64,000 nt of DNA from Chitinophagales bacterium (GTDB lineage Bacteria > Bacteroidota > Bacteroidia > Chitinophagales > Chitinophagaceae): positions 1 through 64,000 of the forward strand of contig JAATGJ010000021.1 in the NCBI GenBank assembly GCA_015654695.1, given 5' to 3'. The position numbers and the translations under genes are program-made. The notes beneath the pieces are model-generated. The model was not told where the DNA came from and made no database searches. It saw only the letters and a program-made list of their open reading frames with translations. Below are positions 62,250 through 64,000 of this stretch, one piece after another. The first letter of the stretch is position 1. Every line of letters starts with the position of its first letter.

Positions 62250-62338
62250 AAGCAATATTACAAAAAGCTTTCAGAGGATAAAACAGGATTACTGCCGGCT
62301 GGTCATTGGTTTTATTGCGTGCGGATCGGGCATAAAAA

Positions 62339-62360
62339 AAGAGCCTTCTTTAAGGCTCTT
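62339..62360 (-). terminator. Terminator of the RNA-binding protein gene
   Basis: 9-bp stem AAGAGCCTT/AAGGCTCTT with a 4-base loop. On the minus strand it is followed by TTTTT; 23 bp after the stop. Confidence 0.85.
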
Positions 62361-62383
62361 AGAATTATTTTAGATCTGACTTA

Positions 62384-62653
62384 TTACCATCTTTTATTAT
62401 CAGAACGGGGAGCTTTCTCTCTCGCTACAGAAACAGACATCGCCCTGCCTTCCACTTCTTTATTGTTCAGATTTTTGATAGCTTCTTTAGCTTCAGCATC
62501 TGTTCCCATTTCTACAAAACCAAAACCACGGCTGCGGCCTGTTTCCCTGTCCATAATTACTTTAGCTGAGCTTACTGCACCAAACTGGCTGAATAAGGTT
62601 TTTAAGTCTTCATCAGAAGTGTGAAAACTCAGATTCGAAACGTACATGTTCAT
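62384..62653 (-). CDS. RRM-domain RNA-binding protein
   Basis: 89 residues from ATG 62653, one RRM domain. RNP2 is MYVSNLSF and RNP1 is RGFGFVEM. Between them, TSDEDLKTLFSQFGAVSSAK VIMDRETGRSRG matches the family. A basic tail follows (AREKAPRSDNKRW). The long AT-rich leader (62654-62700) is typical of cold-responsive small RNA-binding proteins. Binds single-stranded RNA; targets unknown. Confidence 0.92.
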   Translation of the reverse strand: MNMYVSNLSFHTSDEDLKTLFSQFGAVSSAKVIMDRETGRSRGFGFVEMGTDAEAKEAIKNLNNKEVEGRAMSVSVAREKAPRSDNKRW

Positions 62654-62692
62654 AACAAAAAAATTAAAATTAACAATTAAAATACCTGTGAT

Positions 62693-62700
62693 CAAAGCTA
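62693..62700 (-). promoter_or_regulatory. -7 promoter element of the RRM gene
   Basis: Perfect TAGCTTTG on the minus strand, 40 bp before ATG 62653; a weak TTT at about 22 bp upstream may be the -33 box. Confidence 0.4.
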
Positions 62701-62869
62701 ACAGCTAAAAGTAAAGAGGAGGAAATGTTACTGAGACGAAGAGTAAAAATTTGCACTGATCTAATACTAATGTTTGCACAACCTGCAATCACGGCGTGAA
62801 GGTAAACTAATAAATCAATACGGGGTTATTTTTTATTACGCAGGATCCATGGGTAATTTTTTGCTGCGT

Positions 62870-63343
62870 TCACTGTAATTTTTCCATATCCCGTAAGTAA
62901 TCATACTGCAGGTCTTCATGCAGGGTAGCCAGCACAGCATTGACTTTTTTTAACTGGGAAAGAAACAGGTTATTGATGACCGGGTTTCGTTCAACAGGTA
63001 TTCCTGACTCCTTCAATTGGCTGCAGAAATATATACGCAATTCCACTTCCGTCTGTTTGGAGCCGCTATAGCGGCAGTATTTATTGATGATCCTGGCGAT
63101 TTTTCGAAGGCTTTTTTTGGCGAAATATAACTGGGATAAATTGATCGCGGCAAAGTTCTCGTCTATTTCGTGTTTAATGGCGGCAATATATGCCTGTTCA
63201 TCATTGGCTTCAAACAACAAATAGGTCAGCAGTTCCTTATTTTCTTTTTTAAACCTTGCAAGGCGGAGACAAAGCTCAACTAACTGAGCCGGCTTAACAG
63301 TTGACAGCTCTTGTTTTATTTCGTGAATAGTGGCGGATTTCAT
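62870..63343 (-). CDS. Conserved hypothetical protein
   Basis: 157 residues, helical and basic. No motif is recognised. TVKPAQLVELCLRLARFKKE and NKELLTYLLFEANDEQAY at the N-terminus and SQLYFAKKSLRKIARIINKY in the middle suggest all-alpha packing. I have the impression that it is widespread in Bacteroidota, but cannot name a family. Confidence 0.7.
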   Translation of the reverse strand: MKSATIHEIKQELSTVKPAQLVELCLRLARFKKENKELLTYLLFEANDEQAYIAAIKHEIDENFAAINLSQLYFAKKSLRKIARIINKYCRYSGSKQTEVELRIYFCSQLKESGIPVERNPVINNLFLSQLKKVNAVLATLHEDLQYDYLRDMEKLQ

Positions 63344-63547
63344 GGCCGTGAAGATATTTTATATTGAATTTAAAGCTCATCTTCCGTAAAGAATTATTAT
63401 CTTAGTAGCCAGCTCCTCCCCCCTGAAATACTCCATTGTAAGATTTTTTACTTTTCCTCCTGAGATTCATAAGATTCAATTTTGTAAAAGCCGTTTGGAA
63501 ATATCCTGGTACTGGTATTTGTTCCTGTCATTTTCAAAATGTTGCTT

Positions 63548-64000
63548 ATGAAATTTAATTCTACCGAAAGACAGTTTCTTATTTTTTTATTTATTAATAG
63601 CTTTATTGCAGCATCCTATAGCCAGGCGCCCAATCAGCCAGTGAACCCGGCTCCTGCCAATCAAGCTGGCTCAGTTTCAATAAACCCTAATGTATGTGCT
63701 ACAGTCAGTGACCCCAATGGGGGAACACTGCAGGTAAGATACTATGGACGACAAGCCCCGGCTAATGGTTCGGAAAAATTTACCATTGTACTATTACCCG
63801 ATACACAATACTACACCGAAGAACCCCAGGGAAATCACCAGGGAGGTATTGCTGCCATGTTCAATGCTCAAACTGCCTGGATAGCCAATAACAGGCAATC
63901 TATGAATATTGTATATGTGGGTCAATTAGGAGATTGCACACAAAACGGTGATAATCCTCCCGGTTCAAATGATGATATAGAATGGCAAAGAGTTAATACA
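63548..64000 (+). CDS. Metallophosphoesterase-like protein (5' part, runs off the window)
   Basis: The 151 codons to the window end are open from ATG 63548. A signal peptide (about 1-25, IAASYSQA) is followed by a linker and the start of a calcineurin-like phosphoesterase: TIVLLPDTQYYTEEPQG, with first metal ligands Asp and Gln, then AQTAWIANNRQSMNIVYVGQ and LGDCTQNGD (second Asp). The C-terminal part is not in this window. Likely a secreted phosphodiesterase or nucleotidase. Confidence 0.8.
   Translation, partial: MKFNSTERQFLIFLFINSFIAASYSQAPNQPVNPAPANQAGSVSINPNVCATVSDPNGGTLQVRYYGRQAPANGSEKFTIVLLPDTQYYTEEPQGNHQGGIAAMFNAQTAWIANNRQSMNIVYVGQLGDCTQNGDNPPGSNDDIEWQRVNT

Noticed and set aside
1-64000. 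tRNA, rRNA or tmRNA genes
   Set aside because: No stretch showed the conserved T-arm and acceptor pairing or rRNA blocks; the scan was by eye and could miss a divergent tRNA.

Overview
The window looks like a chromosomal segment of a Bacteroidota species, most plausibly family Chitinophagaceae (inference). The grounds are: many lipoproteins with short Cys lipoboxes; Bacteroidota-type -7 promoter boxes (TAnnTTTG) close to start codons and no obvious Shine-Dalgarno sequences; families typical of the phylum (PafA phosphatase, giant DUF5117-type zinc metalloproteases, patatin-barrel fusion, glycine-rich IF-3, PepSY-like protein); and moderate GC. No rRNA or tRNA gene was seen.

Layout. 0-11 kb: a secreted unknown, a retropepsin-like protein, an AraC regulator with a DUF1398 gene, a lipoprotein of a conserved unknown family, a membrane protein, PafA, acyl-CoA-binding protein and SMC. 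11-21 kb is accessory: a GIY-YIG nuclease beside hairpin repeats, a luciferase-like oxidoreductase, a PIN toxin-antitoxin pair whose toxin is frameshifted, SnoaL-like, VOC and SUKH-like proteins and an NHL-propeller lipoprotein. A short repeat (a core, in several copies followed by a hairpin) lies in many of the gaps. An AraC/membrane/cupin operon follows. 21-31 kb: arginine decarboxylase and a split translation operon, thrS, infC, then a metalloprotease and a lipoprotein, then rpmI and rplT. Terminators and a promoter at the junctions indicate separate transcripts. 31-41 kb: a tandem pair of secreted paralogues, three consecutive beta-propeller lipoproteins, an M28 peptidase, a DUF3347 protein and a four-helix-bundle gene between inverted repeats. 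41-48 kb: an ABC-F ATPase, a patatin type Vd-like autotransporter and a TPR protein. 48-53 kb: a nitrilase-like amidohydrolase, formimidoylglutamase-like HutG, an alpha/beta hydrolase and FTCD. 52.8-54.6 kb: a palindrome array with a Y1 transposase. 54.7-64 kb: a secreted unknown, a second giant metalloprotease, a CPA2 antiporter, HutI, an RRM protein, an unknown and a truncated phosphoesterase.

The most unusual signal is at 52.68-54.64 kb. Twenty-two short palindromes of GTTCC/GGAAC or GTCCC/GGGAC type recur every 48-62 bp in five superunits. They lie directly upstream of an IS200-like HUH/Y1 transposase, and the block is bracketed by two roughly 102-bp copies (about 90% identical) of the ftcD 5' end. 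This resembles a REP/RAYT system, but with an unusually regular array. Other repeat families show different behaviours: arms that covary between copies next to the GIY-YIG gene, a palindromic element spliced in frame into hutI, and an intergenic-type repeat forming a linker in the ABC-F protein.

Histidine catabolism is partly represented (hutI, ftcD, hutG-like), without hutH or hutU in the window. All functional calls rest on reading motifs by eye; no database search was run.
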